Position numbers and translations under genes: made by a program. Below, one piece after another: positions 44,833 to 59,000 of a stretch of 64,000 nt of DNA. The first letter of the stretch is position 1. Every line of letters starts with the position of its first letter. This DNA comes from Psoroptes ovis (Eukaryota > Arthropoda > Arachnida > Sarcoptiformes > Psoroptidae): positions 62,001 through 126,000 of the forward strand of contig PQWQ01000040.1 in NCBI GenBank assembly GCA_002943765.1, given 5' to 3'. The notes beneath the pieces are model-generated. The model made no database searches. It had not been told where the DNA came from and saw nothing but the letters and a program-made list of their open reading frames with translations.

Positions 44833-47715
44833 TGAGAATTATTGTTGTATTCGAATGAAGAAACTCTTTAAAATGGACCAAAGAATATTGAAATTAAAAC
44901 ACAAAGAATTATAAAATAATGGAGGTATCAATAAATGAAACAATTTTCAATTCAATCAACTCGTAATCAATATTTGAAAACACATTATTCGAGAAAAATC
45001 AATGAAATTAAACAAAACGAATAAAATCAAATCAAATCAAATCGATCAATGATCGTTCATATCTAAAGCACAAATCATCATCATTGACTATTATTCGATG
45101 CAAATTTTTCTAATATGAATCACATGCACATACATTCAGACACATTAACACTCACAACATACATTGATAGACTGTGAAAAACATAACATCCGAGTTTTGA
45201 TATACATTTTAGACTAATAATAATTTTGGTGACACTACCCACACATAAAAAAACACACACACAGTGATATATGAATTGATGATTAGATAATTATAAACTA
45301 TACATCACACAAACAGTAATTCATTGAACGATCATAACGATCAAAAAAAAAAAAAAAAAAAAAAAAAAAATAATCAAATTTCATAAATCACATAAATCAC
45401 ACAAATCATTTATCACAAATCATACATCATTCAAGCGAATTAAAAATGCACATTTGATGATTCGCTGCTAATGATCACGGCTGAAGATAAATGGCACATA
45501 GATTTCAATCATGATCTTAAATTGATTTGAATGATCGATAGCTAAATATGTCCAAGCAGCAATGTGATTGGCAAATCTTAAGATTGCAATATTCGCAATT
45601 TCATAGGAATCTTTCAATACGAATCGAAATGAATGATTGATTGAAAAAATATTGGATCAAATTTCATTCGATTGAATCTGTTTTTCAATCGATTAATGAA
45701 TTGATTGGAGAAATAATTGATTTTAAAAAATTGAAATATAATTATTATGAGATAATCATAAGATTTCGAAAAGGGTTTTTCACTTTGATAATTATCTTAA
45801 TAATAAAAATTAAATTGATTTAATATATATGGTTATTATTATTATTATTTGCATTTGAAAAATGGAAAATACTTTTGAATGTTTAAATGATGATTGATAA
45901 TAATTTGTTATCACACAATCAACCATTGGATGATAATAAACAGTCATTTTTTGCACATATCTTTTTATGATTTACCGAAATGAATTTTAGATTATTATTA
46001 TAATCAATTATAATCATTGTTGGCTCATCTGCTTGCTGTTATTGGCAACTAAAACTATCATTCATTATTATCAACAATTATATACTGTATCATTTGAAAA
46101 CCAATCAAAAATAATCATCATTAATAAATAAAGTACATTCGGAATCAATCAATGCCCGTCGGGCAAGGTTAGGAAACGACAGTAGAAAAGCCAAAAAAAA
46201 ATGATCAAATACTTTATAAAAAATTGATTAGAATTGATCAAATTGATCATATCATTCATTGATTTTTTGATCAATTTTGGCGTACGTCCAATTGATCAAT
46301 CAATGAGATTTCAAATTTCAATCGATCGATCAATCAATCAATTTCAATTTCGCTGCTGTGAGATAATATTGATTGATGGCAAAGCACACACACACACTTG
46401 AATCGGTTGATTGTAATATCACACTTAAAATATTGAAACAAACGTTTAAAAATACATACCTTTGAAAATATATTTACCGGGATGAAATGAAACTTTATGC
46501 AATCTGAAGGCAATTTAAGGCGATCAGATTCGAATAATTATTGAATTAATTCAAAAATAAACCAAAAAATCAATCAAAGATGTTGATTCTAATGTATTGA
46601 ATTGCATTGCATTTACCATACACAAAAATGAATTGTCATTTGATTTGATTTGAATGTCTGAAGCTTTTTTTTTTTTTTGTTTGTTTTGTTTTGTTTTTGT
46701 TTTCAAAACAATTATTATCATGTGATTAATCAATCATAAATATATTATATTTGAATGCGTGTATATTGGTATTGCATGAATTATAGACAAACACATATAA
46801 ACATCAAATACATAAACATCACATTATACAAACATCACAAGCAATTCCTGCACAGACACTGATGATCATAAATATTTACAATGTAAATATTATACATTTC
46901 ACATGATTCATTCATTCATTGAAAATCGATGAAAGGTAGTTTGTTTTTGAAGATGAAGATGCTATAGTATTTGATTATACTTTAAAAACGTAAATAAATG
47001 AACCATAATACATTCGAATTTCGAATGTATTAATAATTTGAACCAAGAAGATTCGATTTTGATGATGGATTGAATTGAATTGGATGGATCAAGGACAATA
47101 TTATGCAAAATATTACAAGAATTATTATCAATTTAAATACATAAATGTGCTTAATTGCTTATCACCAACATTTATATTCATTTATATTTCATTATATTTT
47201 GATATTTAATCGTCGATATACGCAAATAATATGTATTAAAACATGTATAACACAATACACATATCTACATATTTACAATATTTCAATACAATACATATAT
47301 CGGCTATTATTATTCATTATGTTTAATTGTTTTTTAATTAATTTTTCATACATTTTTGTTGTCTTCATATATAATTTTTCATACAATCAAATGACAACAA
47401 TAAATGATGCACATGATTACCATTGATTGATCATCATCATCATCATTAGTTGCCACACCGTTTGTTACCACTACCCAGTATCTACGACAATTTCACCACA
47501 TTGATCGTTTTTACATTTTCAGAAATTTTAAAACGAGGGAAAATCCCTTGATCATTAACATTATAATATGTGAATAATTAAAAATTTTTGCAGCTGTTTT
47601 AAAATTTAGTGAGCAAAACAGCCAATAGATGGCGACACTTGTCGCGAATCATCTCAAAATTTCAACATTCGAAATCATATGATTATTATCATCATCAAAT
47701 TCAATGATAATTGAT
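44833..47715. other. intergenic region upstream of ribokinase, no gene seen
   Basis: It contains a 28-A run (45343-45370), short (CA)n tracts, a poly(T) run near 46665-46680 and a small GC palindrome GCCCGTCGGGC near 46154. No family-like reading frame. The ribokinase promoter should be at its left end, and the NRDE2 3' untranslated region at its right end. Confidence 0.5.
47621..47636 (+). promoter_or_regulatory. CTCF/YY1-like site GCCAATAGATGGCGAC
   Basis: It lies about 80 bp beyond the NRDE2 stop codon. It differs from the CTCF core at one position (A in place of C/G before TAGATGGC). Inferred only. Confidence 0.28.
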
Positions 47716-50700
47716 TCAATTTTTTAATGCTTCAAGATAGATATCAATTTCTTCAATCGTTGTTCGCATTCGCAGTTGTTGATCATTCATTAAATTGATT
47801 AATTTTTTACATTCATCGACACAATCATCATCATTGATATGGGAAAATTTCGTTTCAATACAATCCAAAGTAAATGTTATCCATGAATTGATACAATACA
47901 AGTATAATGGTTTATGATTTGGACACATTTGCAATGAACGATATAGAATGGATTTATTTTGATTTGATTCAACATTTTTATTGGCGCTCCGTGCTTGTTT
48001 AATTTCATATTCAATATCCTGGTGGTAAAGAAAGAGGTAGAAATTGATTGATTAGTTCATCAATTAATTTCAACTATAATCTTACCATAAATCTTATAAA
48101 CAATTGCCAAATAATCGGACAATGTGATAGCGAGCGGCCATTGTTCAATAAGAAACAATCAAACGTATCATTTTCCGAATTATTATCACAATTCAATGTA
48201 CATTCAAATAAGCTACGTATTCGATTCAGAATACCATTTCGGCAATCGAAACTACATTCAACATCTATGGAGAATGAAAAATTATTAAATGAATTAATAC
48301 AATTTATATGAAAAAATATGTGCAAATGAAATTAATTCGGGTTTGGGCAGCAAAATTCAATGAATTGAAGCTAAAAACCTGATTAAAAATTCAAAATTAA
48401 TCCAGTAAAAACTGTAATAAAAAATTCAAAGGAAAATCTACGAATAGGTCTTGGGGTCTATTGAAGAAAATTCATGTGTGTCTTTGTGCTTGGACCACAA
48501 AGTAAGGAAAATAATCGGACTCGATTGATACTCGGGTACCAAACAAATCGAGAATTTTTGTAAAGAGGACCAATCGAAGCGAAAGAAATGTTTGGTGCTT
48601 TCAATGGATTCTTTGGAATGGTGGTTAGGGGTCAATTGAAAACTACTTTCTTTTCAATTGCTGATCACTGTCTTACGGGGAATCATTCATTTGAAAGATG
48701 AATGTTTCTGAAATTTCGGTTAGGTCCTCAAATAATCATTTTGGAATAAAGGTCAAAGGTCTTAACCCACACACATACCGTTCAAAACGTATCGATCCAA
48801 CAGTAGCAGCTGCGAATGTAGCTTGGCCATGAACAGATTATACATTGCGTCCATTGATAAAGGCTGGTAGGACTCATTGATATTATTCAAATATTTTCGA
48901 ATCAAATATGTTTGTAATTGATCCAGAATTAGCGGCGTTGAATTGACACTATTTACACCTCGATTGATGACGTGAAGATTATTAAATTTCGGTTGTTCAA
49001 ATCGAATTTTCATGGATAAAAATACGGAATCATATGGAAATGTAATGAGTACACGTTCAAGCAATAGACAACGTATTCGCTTCAGTGTAACCTGATGCCT
49101 TTGGCCACAATAATCACGTATTAATAATTGTAAGTAAAGCAAATAGAAGCTACGTTCTAAATTCGAACGCTGTTCGGAATTTGTCCCCTGGTTCATCCTC
49201 ATTAAAATATCGTTCAATACATCTGGTTGTATTTGTTTCTCGATGAATTCATCATAATTTTCTTGATTATTCGACAGGTTTTCATTACAATTCAGCAGAT
49301 ATAGCAGTAATATCAGCAGTTGAATCAATTCTAATCGCTTACAGTCGATTAATTGCATTCGTATCATTTGTAGCGTTCGTAATATTTGTACAGGATTCAA
49401 TGGTTTATCCAATAAATTCGAATCATTGTTCACCACTGACAGTAATACTTGAATAGCAAGGGTTTCAAGCCTTTTAACATTGATAGATTTATCATTTTTG
49501 AGCAGCGATTTTGGTACTAATTCAATTGTGGATACCAAAGACGATGTATCGGTGATGAACTGCTGAAGAATCGAATCTAAATTAAGCAATTTACAAATAA
49601 GACTAGCGGTGATTCGATAGAGATTCAATCGATTGGGGTTATTGATATCATTATTTGAATCGGATTCAGCCATCAGCTGTTTCAATAATGTTTGATAAAT
49701 TTTCAACGATTCATCATAATCGTAATCAAATATGAATTGGGCATAATAATGATAAAAATGTGCGCCAATTTCAATTGAATTTGTAAATTTTCGGAGAATT
49801 TCTTTAAGAAATTTACGAAACATCTTGAATGTAATTAGTTTCTGATCAAATAGATGGCGCTGAAATTGTATTGATAGCAATGTTAATTTCAAATAATAAT
49901 CACGATTTCGTTGCTCATAATATTGGATTAAATTTTCAAACAGGTTCATTACAAAAGCTTGATGTGATCGATTACGATATGAATGACATTCATGATCGAT
50001 TATACCACATGTGAATGATTGATAATAATTTTCTTTGATACGTAATTCTCGAAATACGAATGATTCGGAATGATTTTCATAACGATTGCTTCCACGGTGA
50101 CTACGGAATAATTTCGATTCCATTGTCCAAGCTTCAGCCATGTTTCCATTGTCATTTAATGGGATCAATGGGAATTCATTTTCAAAATAACTGGTTGAAT
50201 AAGCTGAATCAAGAGCAAATGTAATCAAAGGTGCTCGAAGATATCGGATAAATTTGAGAATAAGCAAGAATTTTGATTCTTCACGACGTAATCGAAAGAT
50301 GAATGGTTTGAGATCATCTTCAAATGAAATTATTCGTTCAACATCTTCAATATCATTGATTGATTGATTTTCGGCTAACCACTGTTTACTGATGGGCATC
50401 CATTGTAATCTTTGTCTAAGATGTTCAATATGTGTCCAATTCAATAGCTTGAGTATCGGTTCATTGTTGGCGAATTGAGATTTCAGGTCCGAGACAATTC
50501 GATCTTCAAATTCATTCATTAAATGATCCACGCCAAATATCTTTGAATTTCTATCATCTTTCATTTTGATATTTTCAACCTTATTCTTGGCAATATTTTC
50601 ATAAAATCGCTCCCAACCTTCGGCCGAATATTCACCAATACGTGGAACGTTTGAATCCCAAAATTGTTCAAATGGCAGCAGCCAATCATCTAGGGTTGTC

Positions 50701-52295
50701 GATTCATAATTTTGGGCCAATTTTCCGGGTGTAAACAAATTAAATTCAATCAATGATTGATACAAGGCTATAGATTTTTCATCATAATCATTTGAATGAT
50801 AAAATTCGGCCAGGAATTCAGTCAGATTCAAAAGGGTTAATTCTAGATTATCAGCTGATTGTTGCTGGAATTGGAACAGAAATTGTTTTCCTTCCAATTG
50901 TTTCACATTTATTTCATAGAATGCTTGCTTGAATATCTTTCTTGTACGACTAAATTTATAATTCATCATTGAATCGGTACGTAGGGTAGTATATAACCAT
51001 TCAAACCATATTTTATGGTCGTTCGGAAGCAAGAAACAAATTGATTTCCATTCATTATCAATTTGTTTGGCGTTCATTTGATGTGAATCATATTTACTTA
51101 ATAATTTTAGATTCAATAGATTCAAATCAGCTGATCGACGATTATGTTCAAGAGCTTTACGGCAAATGTCCATTTTCTTTTCGATACACAATCGATGTTG
51201 TCGTTTGTTGCTGGTGCCATTATCATCACTACGACCACCATTATCTTCATCATCGAATGCATCCAAATTCATGCCATAATAATAACATAAATCTTGAAAA
51301 TTAATGAAATCAATCCACGTTCGAACGTCGTTACGGTTATCGGCCAATGTTCGATTGAATAATTTGGTCAGCTCCAGCAACAGCTGTTGAACGTTTCGAA
51401 TAGTTTCAGGACCTTGTTGTAGTCTCTGTTGCTGATGTCGTTCAACATCTTTCAAGGATTCAAATTGAATTTGTCGAGGCTTTTGGCTTGAATTTTCATT
51501 GAATTTCGATGCATTTTCATACAGATCATCGACACTGGACAAACGTATATAATCAGAGCCTTGAACCTCATCGAATCTGCAATTTGCATAAATGAAATTT
51601 GAATTTTCCAGATTCCGTTTGATTCTATTATCAGGTTTCTTACGTTGAAAATATCGCTTCAATTTCTTCGATTTCTTTGTCGAATCTTTTTCATTTCGTA
51701 ATTTATCCAAACGTAGGGTTTGCTTATGGTTATAACGTGGTACATAACGTTCATATAATCGGCTGAAAGCTAAATTATTACGATCACCCGAACGATCGGT
51801 ACGATATGCATCTTCTGGCTTCAAATTCGGTATATCTTCAATGAATATTATTTTGGAATTTTTCGGTAAATAATTGAGATAATCATGATCATTTTTCAAT
51901 GGTTCGTTGCTACCATCACCATTATCAATATATTCAACATAATCACTAGATTTATGATGTTTTCGACGATGTTTTGATGATTTTTTCAATTTTTTCGATG
52001 ACTTAGAACGATGATGTTTATGATGTTTAGGAATAGTACGAACATATTCAATACTTGAATCACTTGAATCATCGCTTAATTCAATCAGATCATCATCTGA
52101 TTTCGGTGATGTAATCGGCTCAATTAATTCAATATTTTGTTGAAAACTTGAATATTGTGGCAGATTGGGCTTCGCGATTTCAGTCGTTGATGATGAAACA
52201 CTTGGAAACAATTGCCGGCTATGACTCGCCGATGACATCGAAGATTGACCACTACCACCACCACCATCAATGTTTGAATCGTTTTTATTAATCAT
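47716..52295 (-). CDS. NRDE2: NRDE2-like nuclear RNA surveillance protein (HAT-repeat)
   Basis: Three exons: 52295-48779, 48264-48086 and 48018-47716 (donors GTATGT and GTAAG; acceptors CCATAG and CCACCAG), giving about 1332 residues against roughly 1160 in human. NRDE2 family proteins act in the nucleus with the exosome helicase MTR4 and in RNAi-linked nuclear silencing. Visible features: an acidic Ser-rich stretch (LIELSDDSSDSSIEY), a Lys/His basic tract, then YRTDRSGDRNNLAFSRLYER, which sits where the MTR4-interacting segment lies in the family. Next come HAT-like helices (DVRTWIDFINFQD, WFEWLYTTL), the family landmark LPFEQFWDSNVPRIGEYSAEGW, and a C-terminus NRIRSLFECTL...CPIIWQLFIRF / YRSLQMCPNHKPLYLY...RMRTTIEEIDIYLEALKN matching the human end. 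Orthology is inferred from motif order. The last two exons were joined because phase and motifs both fit. Confidence 0.86.
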
Positions 52296-52346
52296 TATTT
52301 AAATTAATTTTGATTAAATAAACCAAAAGAATTCAAAATAAATAAA

Positions 52347-52404
52347 TGACACATGTGATTGAAATTCGAAAACTCAGAAAAAAATACAATTTGTGCTGCC
52401 ATCT
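52347..52404 (-). promoter_or_regulatory. NRDE2 5' flank: CACATGTG and AGATGGC sites
   Basis: TGACACATGTG (52347-52357, plus strand) repeats the 11-mer found upstream of RpL36A in the same orientation to the gene. At 52398-52404 GCCATCT reads AGATGGC on the minus strand. Both lie within 110 bp of the NRDE2 start codon. Confidence 0.35.
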
Positions 52405-52458
52405 ATGCGACGGGAATCGAATTAAAAATTTTGATTTTTAAATTTTTTGAAAAATTAA

Positions 52459-53037
52459 TTAATAATTTCTTTGAATATTTCGCCGCTTTTTTATGAGTCT
52501 TCGACCATGATGATGATGATGATGATGATGATAATATGAAATGTCATTAATATCATCAGCATATGATACTCTTTGGCCATGATTCAATCGATTTCTGAGG
52601 GAATTTTTCAAAATTCGATTTCGAAATTGCGTTCGATTACTGAGCATCGATGAACTATTCGATTGATTCGAATTCGATGGACGATTTTGACGACTCATTT
52701 GTTGCTGTAGCTGCTGCTGCAGTCGATGATGGTACAGATGATGATTTGATTCACTCTGCAACCGTATTCGATCCAATTGTTGAAAATATGGAAAAAATAA
52801 ATCAAAATAATAATTGAAATACATTTGCCAAAGTAATGGTTGATTTATTTTACATAATGATAATTGATTATTGCCATTATTTGAATGAAAATTATTATGA
52901 TTTAATCGCTTTTGCCAAAACCTTGATGATTTGAATTGATTCATTCTTTGATTCATTTTCTGATCGGAATTTTTTTCAAAATTCAAAAAAAGAATTTTCA
53001 AAAAACGGAAAACAAAGAATCGAAAAACAGCGCACAA
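52459..53037 (-). CDS. uncharacterised ORF, 192 codons, possible small gene
   Basis: I do not recognise it. The frame is unbroken for 579 nt. It opens with a Phe/Leu-rich segment (MCAVFRFFVFRFLKILFL), which may simply be untranslated leader; MNQRMNQFKSSRFWQKRLNH at codon 28 is an alternative start. Then come NQPLLWQMYFNYYFDLFFPY, a Gln-rich stretch (LQQQLQQQMSRQNRP), an Arg/Asn/Leu-rich part (NRILKNSLRNRLNHGQRVSY), eight His and a basic tail RRLIKKRRNIQRNY. It lies 163 bp before the NRDE2 start on the same strand, with no canonical poly(A) hexamer in the gap. AGATGGCGC lies 50 bp upstream, as it does near other genes here. It may be a real short nuclear-type protein or a chance frame. Confidence 0.42.
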   Translation of the reverse strand: MCAVFRFFVFRFLKILFLNFEKNSDQKMNQRMNQFKSSRFWQKRLNHNNFHSNNGNNQLSLCKINQPLLWQMYFNYYFDLFFPYFQQLDRIRLQSESNHHLYHHRLQQQLQQQMSRQNRPSNSNQSNSSSMLSNRTQFRNRILKNSLRNRLNHGQRVSYADDINDISYYHHHHHHHHGRRLIKKRRNIQRNY

Positions 53038-53089
53038 ATATGGAGCCGTTCATAAAGAATCAATTTTGAAATTTCTTCCCGAAAACAAC

Positions 53090-53097
53090 AGATGGCG
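53090..53097 (+). promoter_or_regulatory. AGATGGCG site upstream of the 192-codon ORF
   Basis: ACAGATGGCGCTATT matches the fly CTCF/YY1-type core and lies 53 bp before the putative start codon. Confidence 0.28.
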
Positions 53098-56000
53098 CTA
53101 TTTTTCAATAATTTGAAAATTTTCCAAAATTCAAACCCTGAGTTTTTCAATTTCATTTATTTAAACAAAACAAATGATAAATGATCAAAAAAACAAAAAT
53201 ATGAAATAAATGAAAATGAAATTTCTTAAAAAAAACATAAGAAAATTAATTAATTTTATTCAATTAGAGTCGAATAGATCCAACTATAGACTTGGCTCTA
53301 CTCCGTTGGGCGCTTTGTTGTTTCAAAGATTGAAATTTTCATTTTTGAAAATTTGTTTCTTTGAATTGATTTTCTGATGATTTTCCAAGCCTTTCTTCAA
53401 AGATTTCTTCTTCCTCACAGATCTTTCTGCGAATATTTTTATTTATTTTGACAGGTTCAAATCAAAGGAGAAAATCTTTGAAATGTAAACACATATCTAT
53501 AAAACATGTCTAAAAACAACATTCAATATTCAAGTTTAACAGTATTTACCTGAACACATAAATAATATTCACAAATGTAAATGTTGAATTCACTTTGACT
53601 TTGAATCAATCAATGAAAGTGAATTTTGGCGATTTGTGCAAAATCATCAAATTGAATATATTTTCCTTCTTCCTGCTTTCCTATTGTCCTTGAATATTCA
53701 GGGTTTATTCGATTAATTCGAATTGATCAATTAATCATTAATCAAACCGGCGGATCACCGGTTGTACGAAATTATCATGATCTTTTTGGCCCAAAATCGC
53801 TGGAAATTGATTGGAAAAACTTGGAAATTTTAAAAATTTTCAATCATTTCGGCTATATAAGCGGCCATAAACGTACTAAACCATTTCCAAATTTAGTTAT
53901 TCATTGTTCATACAAGTTTGGCGAATGACAAATATTAGAAATAAACATCACCAGTAATTCACCTTGAAATATTCATTTGTTTGCTTGCCATGATGATGAT
54001 GATGATGATGATATTTGGCAATATTTACATGTGAAATTTTTTCCACCAAATATTTGAATAAATATGTATTCACAGTTTATAGCTGTTGTGGTTCGATGGT
54101 TCCCCAATCCATTATTGGCTTCGCCAATCATTTCTTCCTTGGTTAATCAATGAAAAATTTTCAAATTTTTCACTGATTATCACCTTATGATTAATGAGAC
54201 AAAGTCATTGATTATGATTATCGATTGATTATCGAATGCTTAACTGATCAATTGATTGATCCAAATATCCAATAACTAGACATGCATCCAATGTGACATG
54301 CCTGTATAATTTCAAATTTTCAAATTTCTTTAAAATTTTCTTCCAATCGTTCAATATACATGAGTATATTCAATTACGTTTTAATACAAAAATAATTAAA
54401 AATTTATGATTGATTGATTGGTCGATTGATCATTAAATTGATTGATTGATTGGTTCGTTACTTTTGTTCATTCGTTGGTTCGTTTCATTCATTCATTATT
54501 GATTGATTGATTGATTGATCAATAAAGTAAATGAAAACAATAATTATTATGATGATGATGATGATGATTGAGCAATCAATCAATAATAATGATAATAATT
54601 ACAGAACTTTATCATTGAAATTACTAATAATAATAATGATAATAATCGATGAATGGCAATGAAGAATATTATTATTATTATTTGATTTTGATGATTAAAT
54701 TCAAAATTGAATTATTTAAAAGTAAAAATTTTTTCAAATAATCAAACTTACATTACATTCAATTGAATTCATCTTCATTCAATCTTCGATGATGATGAAT
54801 TCAATTGATTGGAAAAACCTGGCCACATCGTCATCATCATTATCATCATTATCATTTCATTTCATTTCATTTTGTTTCGTTGATAAACGAATTAAAATTT
54901 CAAAAATTTTCAATTTTGAATTTTCAATTCACTTTTCAATTTCTCTTTGTCAATCAATATAAATAAACATATGAAATAATTAATATTTCATATGTTTGTT
55001 TGATTGATTCTTCTAGAAAAAAATATGGAAAATTCAATACAAATCAATGTAGATTTCATGTTCTTGAATTTTGAATTCATCATTGAATTAAATGGACAGA
55101 AATTGAACAGAAATGACATAATAATTATTGAAATATTGAATTCCATTGCTCACATAAGACTTAGAGATAAGATCTTGGGTATTTTCTATCGATTTTGTAT
55201 TCAAAAAAATTTGTTTCATTCATTTTATAATTCAATTCATTTTCTGAATCAAGGTTCTTTTGTGTACTTGATTCAAAACTCTACCTGTAATTAGTTTCTT
55301 GAAATTTATTCAAGAAAAAAAAGGGAATTTTCTTTTGATTTTTAAGAAATTTTCAAACGAAATTACATATGTGCAATTAAATTGAATCAAATTTAATTAC
55401 ATTTTTTTTGATTATTTCATTTATTCAATTTAAATTGACATTTTAAATATAAATGGACAAACAACATAAAATCTTACCTTGATTCAGTTGACAATTTGAT
55501 CGCCTGTAGAAATGTTTGCGATCGCATTTTTTCTGTGTTGCATTTTTGGCCATTTGCAGACGGACGAAAATCCCACCGACCAAAAAAATATTTGATTTGA
55601 AAATTGAATTTCATTCATTTCAAATGAATCATTTCAAATTAATAATTTCTTATCTTTTCATTTTTTTGTTAATTATATGGTCTTTAGTTTGGTTGAATTT
55701 ATTTTGGGTGAAAAAAAATATTCATATCCATAATCATTCTTGAACAATAAATTTCATGAATAAATGAATGAATATGAAAATTTTTTTTAAAACCCAATTT
55801 CAAACGCAACCTGACCGGTAGGATGTTTGTCCGTAGGCACATGACCTGGTTCTTCTTCTTCTTCTTCTTCACAATTTCAGATTATTCTTGACCTTTAAAC
55901 TGGTGAAAATCATATTGGAAAATCAATCAATTCGGTGACTTACCCACTTGTTGCTGCTGCTGCTGTAGTGCTTTTGATCAATTCGATCATTAGCTGGTAA

Positions 56001-59000
56001 GAAAAAAACACAGCAAAAAATCAAATCAATTTGTCTGAAAGAACACAAAGCAAACGAACACAAATTTTAATTCAATCAAATTTCAATTATTTCAAAGCAA
56101 AGATATCATCATATTCAAAACCTATCAAACACACACACACATACGATCGAACCTAAAAAGAAATATTTAAATTTTCAAACATTCGTTCGTTTGTTTCTGT
56201 TTTGTTTTCCGTGAATGGCAAAAAGCATGAAGAGAGACAAACAAACAAATGTTTGAGAGAGGAGTAAATTCAAATAAAATTCAAATTTCAAATAATGATT
56301 AAATGAAATTAAATGAGCAAAAAATGAAGAGGAAAATTTATCAATTTTCCTTTCAAATAATTTTCAATGAGGGAAATGAATATACATAGAACAGCAAAGA
56401 CAACAAACACATCCATATATTTTGTCGAATTTGCGACAAAATAAATAAATGAATAAATGATTGAATACATAAAACAAACGGTGAATTTTGAAAGAGAAAA
56501 TTCAATTTGAGCAAATATTCAAGCAAATTGAATGATGAATTGAATTATTCATTATTTCCATTGATTCCATTCATTCATTCAATTAATTTATTCATTCAAA
56601 CTGATGATAATAATTATTGAATTGGTGTGAAAATCGAAGAAATATTCAATTCAATTTGCCGATACTTTTGCCTGATTTTGTTTTTAGACTTTGTTTGAAT
56701 AAATAATCAATTATTTCGCCTATTTTTTCTCCTAAAAATCTCTCTGTATATCAATACTTACCAATATGAAACAAGAGATACACGACGAATATATATGTGT
56801 GATTTGATAGCGATCAATTTGATACTGAAAGTTTTAATTTATTTTTCAAGAGAAAGAGAAAATCAATCAAAGACAAACAAAGCTCTGCGATCGATTTCTT
56901 TATTGATATTTTCAGATGATTTCTTCATTCATTGATATTTGATTTGAATTCCTTCCATAAAAAAATTGAAAATCTTTGATTTATTTGAATTATTTGTATC
57001 AATTACTGAAATGATTGATCGATTTGAGTTTGAAATTTTCAATCGATTTTGGATTAAAATTCTGTGTGTAGACAATGCTATTCGTATCGCCAATAATAAT
57101 AATGAAAACATATGAAACAAATGTTCAATAACATTGACATTGACATTGTCTTTATTGGATTTTTTTAAATCACAAACACATTGTTTATGATTATATTGGA
57201 TCATATTTGAAGAGACGTTTGAAGATGTGTGGAAAATGATAGAAAATGCACAGCACCATTGAAACATGATGAAATGATTGAAACACTTTTGTACCATTTA
57301 CCACTTATGTTGAATACTCGAATTTTTTTCATTTTTAACACCATAAATTGATGTGTTTATTTTATGATTTTCTTCCCTTCATTTTCAAACATTTTTTTTT
57401 CTTGATTTTTGAGATGTTTATTTAGCTGAATTAATTGAAAATATTTTTTTTAAGGAAAAACACACACGTATCTTGAAAGTACACGTATCGTGTACACAAA
57501 GACACAAAGAAATAAATAATTTGAAAATATCGTTTGTCGTTCGATCGATGATGAATGGTCGGATGGTATTTGATATTTATGTCTCAAAATTCTCAGATTT
57601 ACAAATTCACAAAAATATTTGAAAATTTGAACAATTGAATTCAAACACAATGGGAATTTTTTAAATTTAAATCATTTTATGGCATTTCATTATGGAATAT
57701 CACTGTGTTGCTGCGGCTTATGTTTGCTGCTGTTGAATTGTATTTGTTGTTTTTGAAATTGAATCGATGAAATGAAATGAAACACAAAGATTAAATAAAA
57801 GAAATGAAATGAAAAGATCAAACACAGAAATAAGATTCAATTTCTGTGAATTGATTGATTGATTCTTCAAGCTTTGAAAGAGAGACAAACACACGCATAC
57901 ATTTGTCCATTAAAAACATTGAAAATCATCGTTGAAATTTTGAAATCGCAACCAGAAAAGAGAATTAATTTCGAATCGACTACTGCTACGCTTTTTAGAA
58001 TAAATTGAATTCAAATAATTCAAGATTTATAATTTTTGATTGTCAAAAATCATTATTATTATCATTATTGTTATTATTATGCAAGCATTATCAATTGAAA
58101 CACTCGTACACAGGTAACAAAATTAAGAATTTACCTTTAATTTTTGTGGTGAAATTTTAATGGAAAAATTTGAAATCTTTTGAAAAATTTTGGCGTCTTT
58201 CAAACATCGAATTATTCGAATTAACAAGCCAGAAATTCACCGATACATATGTAGAATGTCGGAGAGAATCCAAAGAGAGTCGGAGAGAAATATTTCGCTT
58301 CGAAAAGTACTTGAAAGTATTTCTTCCAATCAAAAAACAACAAAAATAAAATTCAAACACACACAAACCACTTGTTGATCATTTAAAATCACTGAAATAT
58401 AATTAAATTGAAATATTTTGTAATCAATTTTTTCATATAAATATTTATCACACATAAATACAACACATACACAAGCATGAATAAATGGAATTTTATTGAA
58501 TTATGACGAACATACAATGATTTAATTTGATGACGACAAAATAATAAATGAATACTGAATGAATGAATATTCAAAGGATGAAATTCTTTCAATTTTAGAT
58601 TTCAATTTCATAATTTGAATCAGGTTTGCATACACATTACACAATTGTACGAATTTAAAATGGATCACAATCAATTATTATCAATTTTCGAAAGGTGGTG
58701 GTCAGTGGTTTGTACTCTGCGGGAATACATTTTCAAACACAAACTTCCAGTACTTCCAATATATGAAGCGCTTTGGATAATTTCGATGATTTGAAAAAGG
58801 GTTTTTTTCTGTAAAATCATAAATAATTGCTTACCATGGTAAGTTGTCGACTGGATAGATAGATAAACACTGAAATATTTCGAAATGTCAATGAAAAAAA
58901 AAACCAGAAAAATTTATAATTCATTGACGAACGAAATGAAAGGCGATGTGAATTGAATGATGAATGATTGATGAATGAATTAACAAATTTAACGTATTCA

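Noticed and set aside
49849..49861. AGATGGCGC inside NRDE2
   Set aside because: It lies in coding sequence (QRHLFDQ region) and is explained by the codons, so it was not counted as a border site.
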